Assembly (NCBI GenBank): GCA_963736695.1
Contig: CAVTPU010000004.1
Coordinates: 806,001-870,000, forward strand
Length of the DNA stretch: 64,000 nucleotides
Direction: 5' to 3'
Source of the DNA: CAVTPU01 sp963736695
GTDB taxonomy: Bacteria > Actinomycetota > Actinomycetes > Mycobacteriales > Micromonosporaceae
Both the position numbers and the translations under genes were made by a program. Shown here piece by piece: positions 27,834 to 36,489 of the stretch; positions within the stretch are counted from its first letter, which is position 1, and each line of letters begins with the position of its first letter. The notes under the pieces are model-generated. The model was not told the DNA's origin and searched no databases. It saw nothing but the letters and a program-made list of their open reading frames with translations.

Positions 27834-29075
27834 GTGTCAGGCATGGAGGCGTGTGACCGGAAGGTTGACGCTGTGCGCAGCACTAACCCTCGGACTGCCT
27901 CGCCGCTGTCGAACGCTTCGAAGAGACCACCCTTCATCTCCTTCGCACTATTACCCGCATTCGGACACGTCTATCCTGTGATGCCCTTGGCCGAGGCGGT
28001 GCGTGCGACTGGTGCTCGTGTCCAGGTCGCGGTCGGTGACCCATTCAACGGGAATCTGCCCCTGCCCACTGTGGTTGGCACGGACCTTGACCCGACCACC
28101 ACCGATGTTCGCGAACTTACCCGCGGACGCTTCCCCGCAGCCGTCGCCGACATGCGGACACGATGGGTTCCGGCCTACTTCGGCGTAATGCACGCTCTTC
28201 CCGCAGTCGCAGCCCTGCGCCGGGCGTGGCGGGACGACCGACCCGACCTCGTCGTCTACGACCCAGCCAATCCGGGCGCCGCCGTCGTCGCGGACGAGCT
28301 CGGTATCCCCTCGATGGTCTTTAGCGTCTTCCACTATTTCCCGCCCATGCTGGATCTTCCCGCCATCACACGGCGTGCGCTCGATCAGCCGGACGTCGAT
28401 CCGTGGCAGCCGCTATCGCAGCCCGCGCGTCTTCGCCCCTACATCGACCCGGTCCCGAACGTTCTCCAGGTTGGCCCAGTGGCTGACCACTCGGACGTCG
28501 TCCCCATCCGCACCGTTGCGTGGGAGGACCCTCTCACCACGCCCATCCTGTTGCCCCACCGCACACCGGGTCGGCCGCTGGTGTACGTGACATTGGGGAC
28601 GGTCGTGGGTACGCCGGAACTGCTTCGTGAAGCGATCCTCGAAGCGGCCCAGATTGGTGACGTGATCGCATCGGTCGGCCCGACCAACGATCCCAGACTT
28701 CTCGGCGACCTGCCCGACAACGTCGCGGTCTATCGATTTGTGCCGACCCGCATGGTCCTAGAGGCAGCCGATCTCGTCGTGCATCACGGTGGCATGGGCA
28801 CCACATTGGCCGCGGCAGCTTTCGGAACCCCGCAACTGCTCCTGCCACAGATCGGAGACCAATTCGCTAACGCCCAAGCCGTTCCTCATGCGGAAATCGG
28901 CCAAGCACTGATCGGCCCCCGCGTTGATGGCGCTATCGCCGACGCACTCGCCACTCTCCACACCAGCTCAGGCGTACGGGAAGCCACCCGCGCGGTGGCG
29001 CAGAGCATTGCCGCTATGCCCGGACCCGACCAGATCGCAGAAGAACTCCACTCTCGCGCTGGGCTGGAAGCGTAG
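27834..29075 (+). CDS. GT1 glycosyltransferase (macrolide glycosyltransferase family)
   Basis: About 413 residues (start uncertain; the fold begins at ISFALLPAFGHVYPVMPLAEAV around residue 32). GT-B fold: N-terminal acceptor domain with GHVYP, C-terminal UDP-sugar domain with VYVTLGTVVGTPELL and the signature HHGGMGTTLAAAAFGTPQLLLPQIGDQFANA. This is the MGT type that inactivates macrolides or glycosylates natural products. No biosynthetic cluster is near, so a self-protection role together with the phosphotransferase upstream is the best guess. Confidence 0.9.
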   Translation: MSGMEACDRKVDAVRSTNPRTASPLSNASKRPPFISFALLPAFGHVYPVMPLAEAVRATGARVQVAVGDPFNGNLPLPTVVGTDLDPTTTDVRELTRGRFPAAVADMRTRWVPAYFGVMHALPAVAALRRAWRDDRPDLVVYDPANPGAAVVADELGIPSMVFSVFHYFPPMLDLPAITRRALDQPDVDPWQPLSQPARLRPYIDPVPNVLQVGPVADHSDVVPIRTVAWEDPLTTPILLPHRTPGRPLVYVTLGTVVGTPELLREAILEAAQIGDVIASVGPTNDPRLLGDLPDNVAVYRFVPTRMVLEAADLVVHHGGMGTTLAAAAFGTPQLLLPQIGDQFANAQAVPHAEIGQALIGPRVDGAIADALATLHTSSGVREATRAVAQSIAAMPGPDQIAEELHSRAGLEA

Positions 29076-29112
29076 GCTGCCGGCGCACACGACGACGAGG
29101 GAGCGACTGCAG

Positions 29113-30132
29113 ATGCTTGAAGAAGCGTGGAACGCAATTGGGCATGGCGGCGAACGGTTAGCGACCCTTGTCGCGATGCTGAGTGGACCTCGTCGCAGCG
29201 AGGATGATGAGGAGGAGGACTACGAGTGTGACGCACTAAACCGTGAGAATGATTTGGCCTCGCCGGATGAGGACGGCGATCGTCACGAGCCGCTGGACAC
29301 GCGGTGGCCGGTCCGCGAGGTTTTCGGCGATCGACTCTCGCCAGAGCTGGATCGATGGCTGGATGTGGTTTCGTCATCTCGATATGCGGGCACGATAAGA
29401 ATGCTTCCTGGAGTCACCTCGACCCTTGGTGCCGCGATCGGTGCGCGCGACGGTGCGTGGTGTGCCCGGTTGGAGGGTTTGTTCTTGCCCGTGGCAGCCA
29501 TACTTGCTGAAGACGAATGGATATGTCATGCCTCGCTGCTGGCCACGCAGCATGGAGACAGCATCGCCTATTCCTCGCACGCCGACGATCCCGGCTTCCA
29601 CGCTCGCCCATCACTGTCGATGACGGTGGCGTCCTTGATCGAGGATGAGGTGGAGTCTCGTGGCCTGACTCTGTCGGACGACGCCTTCGCGAGATTGTTC
29701 GCCGGCGCGAGGCAGTGCACATTCCATTTTCCTGCAGCCACAACCGCCGACAACTTCGTGCCGGATTGGCCGGACCACCTGTCGGTGAAGAAGCTCCACC
29801 CTCGCACTAGGTGGATTGTTGAACATCTGCTTGGGATCGGCTATCCGGACAAACCACCAGTGCCGGGAATCGATGTGTGGGAGGCCGAACAGGAGCATCT
29901 GCCCGCATGGCCGCACCTTCAATGCTATTGGCTGCTACATCACCTCGTTTTCGACAACCAGTCGGAGCTGGCTGTGGCGACCACGTGCGCGTTGCGACAA
30001 CATCCAGCGGTGGCCGAGCTCGCGGACATGGCCGAGCAAGTCCTCGCCGGTGGCCCAATCACCGCGGTCTGGTGGGATCAGTCCGCAGCGGCGAAAGCTC
30101 GACACCGCTGGACGAGTGGCCGCTTCGCATAG
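29113..30132 (+). CDS. hypothetical protein, 339 residues
   Basis: Starts MLEEAWNAIGHGGERLATLVAMLSGP, followed by a very acidic linker (DDEEEDYECDALNREND) and a Trp-rich globular part (WICHASLLATQHGD, DNFVPDWPDHLSVKKLHPR, PHLQCYWLLHHLVFDNQSELAVA). No family recognised. A decayed copy of its N-terminus lies at 32516-32578, so the gene was once duplicated. It is cytoplasmic by composition. Confidence 0.75.
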   Translation: MLEEAWNAIGHGGERLATLVAMLSGPRRSEDDEEEDYECDALNRENDLASPDEDGDRHEPLDTRWPVREVFGDRLSPELDRWLDVVSSSRYAGTIRMLPGVTSTLGAAIGARDGAWCARLEGLFLPVAAILAEDEWICHASLLATQHGDSIAYSSHADDPGFHARPSLSMTVASLIEDEVESRGLTLSDDAFARLFAGARQCTFHFPAATTADNFVPDWPDHLSVKKLHPRTRWIVEHLLGIGYPDKPPVPGIDVWEAEQEHLPAWPHLQCYWLLHHLVFDNQSELAVATTCALRQHPAVAELADMAEQVLAGGPITAVWWDQSAAAKARHRWTSGRFA

Positions 30133-30177
30133 CCGAAACAGTCGTCAGCGCTATGCGTTACTTCGGCGGATCAGAAC

Positions 30178-31092
30178 TTAGCCACAGAGCCAGCGCATCG
30201 TGTCGGCAATTTCTGTCGCGTGGTCCTCGGGCAGGTGTCCACCGGTTTCGCTGATCCTCGTCTCGACTGCGGGGATGCGTTCCGCGAGCCACAGTCCATG
30301 GTTGAGTGGGGCCGACTTGTCGTGCGCACCATGCGTGAGCAACACCGGCACACTGATGGCATCCAGGTCGAAACCCCACGGCCGGATGAACGCGAGCGTA
30401 TCGTCCACCCAGCCGCCGACGCCATGCGCCGCCTGCTCCGCGATGACGAGCGCGAACCTCTCCGCAACCTCCGGACGAAGCAGAAACGCCCGGTCCGACT
30501 CGCTCATCTCCTCGCCGAGCACGTTCGCAGGATCGGCGACGATCTGCTCAGCCATCCGCTGCTGCGCGGCCACGGTTTCGCGTACCAGGATCTCCTCACC
30601 CGCCTCGGCCCATTCGAGTTCCACCGCGTGCTCGGCGGCCATCCCCGCCAGCCATTCCCCGCGGGTCATTCCGCCCACCCCGATCGGCGCGACACTGGAC
30701 TGGCATGCCACCCGCTCCACCCGGCCCGCCAACAAAGCCGCGCAGGCCAACGCATGTGGACCGCCGCCCGAACCGCCGACCACGGCGAACCGCTCAATGC
30801 CCAACCCGTCAGCCACCTCGCGAATGTCGCTGGCCTCATCGGCAACGACGCGACCATAGTGCCGCGACGACTGCCCATACCCGGCGCGATCAGTAGTGAT
30901 ATATCGAACGTGCGTGTCGGCATACACCTGGTCGTCGGACACCCGAGCCAAACGACAACCCGGTGTGCCGTGCAACCCGAACACCGGATAGCCGCCGGGA
31001 TCTCCCCCATCGACGAACGCGACCACCCGACCATCGGCCAGGCGCATCCGGCCACACCCCGACTGACCATCTCGCATGACTGAGGCTGCCAC
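30178..31092 (-). CDS. alpha/beta hydrolase
   Basis: 304 residues, GTG start after GAGAGGGG. Alpha/beta-hydrolase fold: oxyanion motif FGLHGTPGCRL (HGTPG), nucleophile elbow VVGGSGGGPHALA (GxSxGG), and VLLTHGAHDKSAPLNHGLWLAERIP / GGHLPEDH for the acidic and His residues. Typical of proline-iminopeptidase-like or haloalkane-like hydrolases of actinobacteria; substrate unknown. Confidence 0.9.
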   Translation of the reverse strand: MAASVMRDGQSGCGRMRLADGRVVAFVDGGDPGGYPVFGLHGTPGCRLARVSDDQVYADTHVRYITTDRAGYGQSSRHYGRVVADEASDIREVADGLGIERFAVVGGSGGGPHALACAALLAGRVERVACQSSVAPIGVGGMTRGEWLAGMAAEHAVELEWAEAGEEILVRETVAAQQRMAEQIVADPANVLGEEMSESDRAFLLRPEVAERFALVIAEQAAHGVGGWVDDTLAFIRPWGFDLDAISVPVLLTHGAHDKSAPLNHGLWLAERIPAVETRISETGGHLPEDHATEIADTMRWLCG

Positions 31093-31202
31093 CTGACTTC
31101 CCCTCTCCTCTCGCCAGCGCCGTCTTCCCGACGCCGACAGGCTTCACAGATGCGACGTAACCACACCAGAATCACGAGCCAATAGATGTCGCCCTGCACC
31201 CA

Positions 31203-32405
31203 TCAACTGGAGTCGATCTCCAGTCCGCGTTCGTACAGTTCCGCCGGAACCGGGCACCTGTGAGCCACCAGCATGCGTAACGCAGGAAGTTGCGCCAACA
31301 CCTGCCAGTCCGAGATCTTCCGGCAGTACGAAACGTCGAGATACTCCAGTTGCGCCAACGCCAGGAGTGGCAGCAACGAAAGTACCGGAGTGGAGCGCAT
31401 TGATAGTCGACGCAACGACGGTAGACACTCGATGCCGGCCAAGCTGGGTAGCGGAGTGTTGTCGACAATCAGCTTGGTTAGTTCCGTCAACGTCGCGATC
31501 TCGGCCGGGATCCGATGCAACCGCGCGTAGTGCAGCTCCAACATGGTCACCCCAGCCGGTGCCGCTATCGCCTCCACTAATTCCGCTGGCAGTGGAAACT
31601 CGACCGGGCGCGGCTCGGCGAGCACCGGCGAGTGCCCTGCGGCCGCCTCGCGCAGGATCCGGTGCCGATCGAGCCGATCGTCGCGATTCTCGGCACCGAA
31701 ATCCACATAGTCCGCCGGCAGCCACCGGGCCAGGTCCTCCTCCGGAGGGTTCGAGTCACAGTCGGCTACCCGGGCGCGGGTCTCGCCAAAGACTGCGACA
31801 TCGTGCTCCTCCGAGAGGAGCAGGTCGGCGCTCAGCTCGCCGCCCACCACGAGGGAGCCGTCGTTGTTGAAGCAGGAGATGACGCTGGCGGACAGTGATC
31901 CGAGCACAAAGTGATCGGCACCGCTACGAAGGGCCCGCACCCGAACGTCGCCAGCGACGATGACGTAACTGTGGAAGACATCGCCGTCGCGCAAAAGACC
32001 GTCCACGGTTAGGCTACCGAGCACGATCAACGGCGCGTCGACGCCAAGGTCACCGGGGACGTGCGCGTCTCCGAACCAGATCAGGGGCGACCGACGCGGC
32101 ACTACCCAACCCGAACCTTCTCGTTCGAGCCCGTCCGGGAAGTTGGTCTGATCCGCGTCCGGCGACGCCGCCCTCAGCGATTCGGCCAGCAGCAGCCCGT
32201 TGGTTGGCCCGTCGCAGTGCACGACCATACGCCACGTGTCGCTGGTGGCGAGTTCGCGCCAGAACTGGTGGGCCGACTCGGCACTGTCGGTCAAACCGGT
32301 GTTGTGATAGTCGAGAACATCGTCTGACCAGCGGTCCAGCAGCCTTTCCCACGCGGCGTCTAAGCCGTCGAGGCCGAGCTTAATGCGCTCCTGGTTTAAC
32401 AGCAT
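31203..32405 (-). CDS. two-part protein: polymer-forming-like beta-helix and leucine-rich repeats
   Basis: 400 residues, ATG after AAGGAGG. Residues ~1-100 alpha/beta; ~105-210 a run of short beta-strand repeats (LIVLGSLTVDGLLRDGDV, VIVAGDVRVRAL, HFVLGSLSASVISCF, LVVGGELSADLLL) resembling a bactofilin-like right-handed beta-helix. Residues ~285-400 are LRRs (LELHYARLHRIPAEIATL, LTKLIVDNTPLPSL, LRRLSMRSTPVLSL, LEYLDVSYCRKIS). A protein-interaction scaffold is likely; role unknown. The start of a related-looking reading frame at 32516 is not part of it. Confidence 0.78.
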   Translation of the reverse strand: MLLNQERIKLGLDGLDAAWERLLDRWSDDVLDYHNTGLTDSAESAHQFWRELATSDTWRMVVHCDGPTNGLLLAESLRAASPDADQTNFPDGLEREGSGWVVPRRSPLIWFGDAHVPGDLGVDAPLIVLGSLTVDGLLRDGDVFHSYVIVAGDVRVRALRSGADHFVLGSLSASVISCFNNDGSLVVGGELSADLLLSEEHDVAVFGETRARVADCDSNPPEEDLARWLPADYVDFGAENRDDRLDRHRILREAAAGHSPVLAEPRPVEFPLPAELVEAIAAPAGVTMLELHYARLHRIPAEIATLTELTKLIVDNTPLPSLAGIECLPSLRRLSMRSTPVLSLLPLLALAQLEYLDVSYCRKISDWQVLAQLPALRMLVAHRCPVPAELYERGLEIDSS

Positions 32406-32515
32406 CAGGGGCGACCCTCCTTGTGCTTGCCTGAACCTCTACCTGCACGTACGACAGCGATTGTAGGGTGGGTAGTCTGCCCGCACATCTTGCGCAACGG
32501 TGGAGCGACGGGCAG

Positions 32516-32578
32516 ATGCTCGAGGAAGCATGGGCCGCCATTGGGCATGGCGGCGAGCGGTTGGCGGCGGCGCTATAG
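32516..32578 (+). pseudogene. duplicated N-terminal scrap of the 29113-30132 gene
   Basis: The 20-codon reading MLEEAWAAIGHGGERLAAAL then TAG matches the first 16 codons of the gene at 29113 almost exactly, and the preceding bases (GAGCGAC...CAG) also match. The rest of the copy is lost. The ~380 bp around it between two minus-strand genes contain no other supported feature. Confidence 0.8.
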
Positions 32579-32786
32579 GTAGAAGTCACGGAGGTGGCCA
32601 GCTCACCAGACATGCGTTTCGCGGGGCCGATTCTGCTGTACGGCTTGGGTACGACGACGTTCGGAGGGTTGGTTCTCGTCGCTCTGTTTCGTCGACGACG
32701 CGGCACTGGATGAACGACACGCTGGATCGCCTCGAGGCGTGCTCCAATCACCGAGGCGTGTGAGCGGACATCATGGGAATGACTGC

Positions 32787-33746
32787 TCAGTGGGGGCTGA
32801 GAAACTCTGCCACGCGGTCGACGTACCAAGGAAGTTTTGATTGTCGACTGTGGAAGCCGACGTGCCCGCCGGACGCGGTGATCTCGCGAGTGATGGCCGG
32901 CAAGGCATCCCAGTCGACGGCCCGGTATGGCGCGGCGGGAATCATCGGATCGTCCATCGCGTGGATGACCAGGGTCGGCCGGGTAATCGTGGGCAGAAAT
33001 CCGATCGCCGAGTTGAGGGCGTAATACTCGGCGGCGTCTCGCCAGCCGTTGCGCGGCGCGGTGATCGCGTTGTCGAAGTCGAGAATGCCGCGCACTCGAG
33101 CGACACGGGCGCGTTCCTCGGCGGTGGCCGCCGAACTCGGACGGGTGACCTCGCGGCGCATCTTGGTGATCAGGTAGCGCTCATACGCGCCGAATGCGGT
33201 CTGGCTCAGGTGTTCGGTGCCGAGCGCCAAGTCGAGTGGGGAGGAGACGGCGACGCCAGCGACGACCGGAATGCCGTCGAGCGGCTCACCGAGCAGCTTC
33301 AGGGTGAGGTTGCCGCCGAGGGAGAACCCGACCGGAACAACGGTGGACGCCTCTCGAGCTAGGCGCCGCAGCACAGCCCGCAGGTCGTCGGTGCGGCCCG
33401 CGTGATAGAGGCCAGCGCTGAACTCTCCCGACCGGCCGGCGCCGCGCAAGTCGACGCGGGCCACCATGAACCCGTCCGCGAGCAGCCCAAACGCGCTGGC
33501 CCGCATGTAGTTCGACTCCGCCGACCCGCCAAGCCCGTGAACGAGGACAACAAGCGGGCCGCGCGCAGCAACGGATGGATGGTGCACTTGGACGACGAGC
33601 CTGTCCCCGTCGCTGACGTCGGCGATCACGGTCTTGGCTGCCGGCAACGGGTAGCGCGGGCGCGCGATGCGGTCCCTCACGGTCTGAAGATGGCCGCCGA
33701 ACCACGGCGGGCGGGGCCGGAAGGTCACGTTCACCGGGTAGGTCAC
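32787..33746 (-). CDS. YheT-like alpha/beta hydrolase
   Basis: About 319 residues from the GTG at 33746 (an ATG at 33782 is the alternative). N-terminal PRPPWFGGHLQTVRDRI is the family start (P-x-GHLQT). Then LVVLVHGLGGSAESNYMRASA (oxyanion), VDLRGAGRSG, nucleophile VPVGFSLGGNLTLK, and TLVIHAMDDPMIP plus ASGGHVGFH for Asp and His. The YheT family is predicted esterase/hydrolase of the cytoplasm. A scrap resembling its N-terminus lies at 38604-38640. Confidence 0.9.
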   Translation of the reverse strand: MTYPVNVTFRPRPPWFGGHLQTVRDRIARPRYPLPAAKTVIADVSDGDRLVVQVHHPSVAARGPLVVLVHGLGGSAESNYMRASAFGLLADGFMVARVDLRGAGRSGEFSAGLYHAGRTDDLRAVLRRLAREASTVVPVGFSLGGNLTLKLLGEPLDGIPVVAGVAVSSPLDLALGTEHLSQTAFGAYERYLITKMRREVTRPSSAATAEERARVARVRGILDFDNAITAPRNGWRDAAEYYALNSAIGFLPTITRPTLVIHAMDDPMIPAAPYRAVDWDALPAITREITASGGHVGFHSRQSKLPWYVDRVAEFLSPH

Positions 33747-33856
33747 GGCTCCAGCGTACGGCGCCAGCCGCGACCGTTCCATCGGCGGACTGTGCCGCGT
33801 TACCGCAGCCGATGAGCTCAGGCATGGGCAGCGCCAACCCCGACCCGAGCCGGTAG

Positions 33857-34576
33857 CTAGTCTTGGGCGTCGAGGTCACGCAGCGCGAAGCGCAGATGCT
33901 CCCATTCTTCGTCAAAGATCACGTAGAGGCAGTGCAAGACAGGCTCGTCATGTTCGGGGGACCACGCGGTCGGTCGAGGCTCCGCGAGCAGCTCTGGCGT
34001 GGCGGTCGCGATGAATTCCCTCACCATGGCCTGCCGCTGGGCACGCAGATCAAGCACCTCGGCGAAGGTTGGCTGGTCCGCGACGAAAATCGACATGTCG
34101 AAGCCGTCCGTCTCATATTCGGCGTGCGGTTGGCCGAATGGATGGAATGGCTGGGGCAAGCGCAGTATGGCCCTGCCAAGCCATGCGTCGGTGGCGAACA
34201 CGAGGTGGCGTAACGTTTGCGCGAACGACCATTCGCCGTTGACCGAGACGTCGACTGTTTCATTGGGCATGGACCCGACGCGGCTGAGCGCGACCGCCCA
34301 GGCTTGTTCGAGTGCCGTCCACGCCGCGCGTAGGCCATCCGGGTCCTTGGCTCGCTTAAGTTCGCGCCCGGGAAACCGTCGATTGAGCTCGGCATCGACA
34401 AACGGAACGACGTCGACGCCGTTGACGAGCAGCGCCCCATCGCCCAGCCACGGTGCGTCGATATCCAACCCGCGTATGTCAACGCCACGCATCACCGCAC
34501 CGGCGAGTGTCGCCCGGGTAAACCGCGCGCCTTGCAGGTTCTTGTCGACGAAAACTGCGACTTCCTCTTGGGCCAC
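33857..34576 (-). CDS. DinB-like protein with N-terminal pentapeptide segment
   Basis: 239 residues, GTG start preceded by AGGAGGA. Residues ~10-35 (FVDKNLQGARFTRATLAGAVMRG) contain pentapeptide-like A(D/N)LxX repeats. The remainder is a four-helix DinB_2 domain: VNGEWSFAQTLRHLVFATDAWLGRAIL carries the first metal-site His (RHLVFATD) and VLHCLYVIFDEEWEHLRFALRDL the last His pair region. DinB proteins are often thiol-transferases or metal-dependent enzymes. The front repeat part is usual for this subfamily in actinobacteria. Confidence 0.87.
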   Translation of the reverse strand: MAQEEVAVFVDKNLQGARFTRATLAGAVMRGVDIRGLDIDAPWLGDGALLVNGVDVVPFVDAELNRRFPGRELKRAKDPDGLRAAWTALEQAWAVALSRVGSMPNETVDVSVNGEWSFAQTLRHLVFATDAWLGRAILRLPQPFHPFGQPHAEYETDGFDMSIFVADQPTFAEVLDLRAQRQAMVREFIATATPELLAEPRPTAWSPEHDEPVLHCLYVIFDEEWEHLRFALRDLDAQD

Positions 34577-34590
34577 TGTTTTCTCCTCCT

Positions 34591-34820
34591 GTTGAGGATC
34601 ACGGTGAACAGGGACGAGTGTTGGGCGCCTTCGAGCACTGCGGCGAAGACGTGTCGCTGCGGTCGTGAGTCGCTGACTTCGCGAATCACGACGCCAGGTG
34701 GAAGGTCGCGCTGGGCGAGTCGGGGATCAGGGCCACGCCGTGCCGGTGCGCAACCAGCTGAGCGAGCGCCTGCCAGTCGTTCGTCCGATGCGCGACGTTC
34801 GGGGTCCGGACAGGTTCGCC
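34591..34820 (-). pseudogene. LysR-type regulator remnant (effector-binding domain end)
   Basis: Two overlapping frames together spell the last part of a LysR substrate domain: EPVRTPNVAHRTNDWQALAQ, LVAHRHGVALIPDSP, then after a frameshift LPPGVVIREVSDSRPQRHVFAAVLEG and SLFTVIL. HTH and the rest of the regulator are absent. It lies directly upstream of the DinB gene. Confidence 0.7.
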
Positions 34821-34824
34821 GCGG

Positions 34825-35034
34825 AGAACTACCCCCATACCACCACAAGGACTCCTCGAGGAAGTAGGCATGCTGCGCGGTCTCCCACTCCTCCATGTTC
34901 AGATACCTGTCTCGACAATATCGCCGCCGAAGATGATCGATGAACTGTGTCCGCTCGGCGTCATTGGCCAGCCACAGTCCCCTGTTGTCAGCGTCGGCCC
35001 GAAGCACGACCCCACCATTGGGATCCACGGTCAC
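34825..35034 (-). pseudogene. N-terminal fragment of an unknown protein fused into the LysR remnant
   Basis: Starts (GTG at 35034) MTVDPNGGVVLRADADNRG and continues WLANDAERTQFIDHLRRRYCRDRYLNMEEWE with good coding composition, then runs out of frame sense at the LysR remnant. Family not recognised. It may be the head of a gene truncated by the same event that left the LysR scrap. Confidence 0.45.
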
Positions 35035-35246
35035 GGTGATCTCGCTGTTGCGCCGCTCAACCGCTCGGTGAGCGGCCAGGTATGCGAAGTGAGGTACCGG
35101 TAGTCGAGCTCATTTCGGCAAACACGACTTTACCCACGGGAGCGCGGAATCGCCGCTGACATACCACCCGAGGGAGTGTCCGCCGCTTGTGGCATCTCGT
35201 TGCGTTAACTGTTGGTCGGCCGGCGTTCGGAGAGTCGGGCGGACCT

Positions 35247-36009
35247 TCATCTTCCCCGTTCCGCGCCGCCATTGACTTGGATGACCTGGCCGGTAACGTG
35301 GCTAGCGCCGGGCGATGCCAGCCAGCGGACTGTGTCGGCGACATCGGTTGGGGTTCCCGCACGACCATTGGCGGTTTGAGCAATGAGGATCGCTTCGCGT
35401 TCGCGCGAGAGCCCACCGCGGAAGAACTCGGTGTCGCGAATGAAGCCTGGTGCTATGACGTTGACCGTGATGCGGCGAGAGCCCAAAGCCGCAGCGAGAT
35501 CGTAGGCGTAAGGGTGCAGCGCGGCTTTAGAAGCCGCGTAGGAGCCTGAACCTGATCCTCGGTAGGCTGCGATAGAGCTGATCAATACTATGCGGCCCTC
35601 TTCGCGGATCTGTTCACGGAGCGCCTCCGTGAGCAGGACAGCCGTGAGGGTATTGCTGCGGAAGTTTTCTGTCCAATGCCATGCTGTCCCGGTTGTTCCT
35701 TCGGGGATCTCCTCTGCGGCGAGCAAGGCGTTGCCGCCAGCGCAGTTGACCAGGACGTCAACGGCGCCGAACCGGTCGCTCACCAGGCTGCTAACGCGAT
35801 CGGCCTCGACGGGATCTGCCAAATTCGCGCTGACGGCATATGTCGACGGTCCGTCCTTCGGCAGCAACCGGTCTAGTTTCGTCGTCGCCTGCTCCAGGGC
35901 GTCGGCTCTGCGTCCGACGATGATCACCTGGTCACCGTCCTGGGCGAACATCCGCAGCCACGGCGAGGCCGATGCCGGTAGCCCCGCCGCTCACCACTAC
36001 TGTTCGCAT
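35247..36009 (-). pseudogene. short-chain dehydrogenase/reductase with a frameshift near the start
   Basis: The ATG at 36009 begins MRTVVVSGGATGIGLAVA, the NAD(P)-binding TGxxxGIG motif, then ends in a frame with a stop. The rest continues one frame over from MFAQDGDQVIIVGRR: VNCAGG (NAG), LISSIAAYRGSG, catalytic YAASKAALH (YxxxK), VNVIAPGFI and the GQVIQVNGG end. One extra base near 35950 explains both. An internal ATG at 35951 would make a protein without the cofactor loop. Either a recent pseudogene or a sequencing error; apart from the shift it is complete (about 253 residues). Confidence 0.82.
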
Positions 36010-36251
36010 CAGGCGCCCACTCGAATGAGTAGGGGTGTCTTTTTCGTACTTAGGTCGAGTGCGAACGTCTCCCTGCCGGTCATCGTGAAGTCCGCGTCGG
36101 TGGCCAGCTCGCCGCAAAGGCGGTAGTGCTCGTCGAGCAGGTGTCTGCGGACTCGATCGGTCACCACCTGCTCCTGACAGCCGTCCATCAGTCGTAGTCG
36201 CACGTGCATCCTTTCGTGTGGTGTGCCCGTTTCATAGATGATGGGCTGCAC
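36009..36251 (-). CDS. small hypothetical protein coupled to the SDR gene
   Basis: 80 residues (start at 36251, or an ATG at 36209). Sequence MHVRLRLMDGCQEQVVTDRVRRHLLDE and the ending TMTGRETFALDLSTKKTPLLIRVGA look like a beta-rich fold, perhaps a subunit or small regulator. Its stop overlaps the SDR start (TGATG), so the two were co-translated. Not recognised. Confidence 0.6.
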   Translation of the reverse strand: MQPIIYETGTPHERMHVRLRLMDGCQEQVVTDRVRRHLLDEHYRLCGELATDADFTMTGRETFALDLSTKKTPLLIRVGA

Positions 36252-36489
36252 GATCCAACCGTACCTGTCGCTACCTCCCGCCGATCATTTTCATCCCTAG
36301 CCACGTACCCGCCAGGACGGTGTCAGAGTCGAAGGTGACGATCTGACCACCAAGCAACCCGCACCGCGGTCCGAAAAATCGGTTGCTGGGATTGAGCGCT
36401 CGCCAGCAGACTATCGCCATGACGTACTGATGGGCAGTTTGAGTTGAGCTAACCACCATGACGCGCGGCTGCGCGGGCATGAGTGTGTC

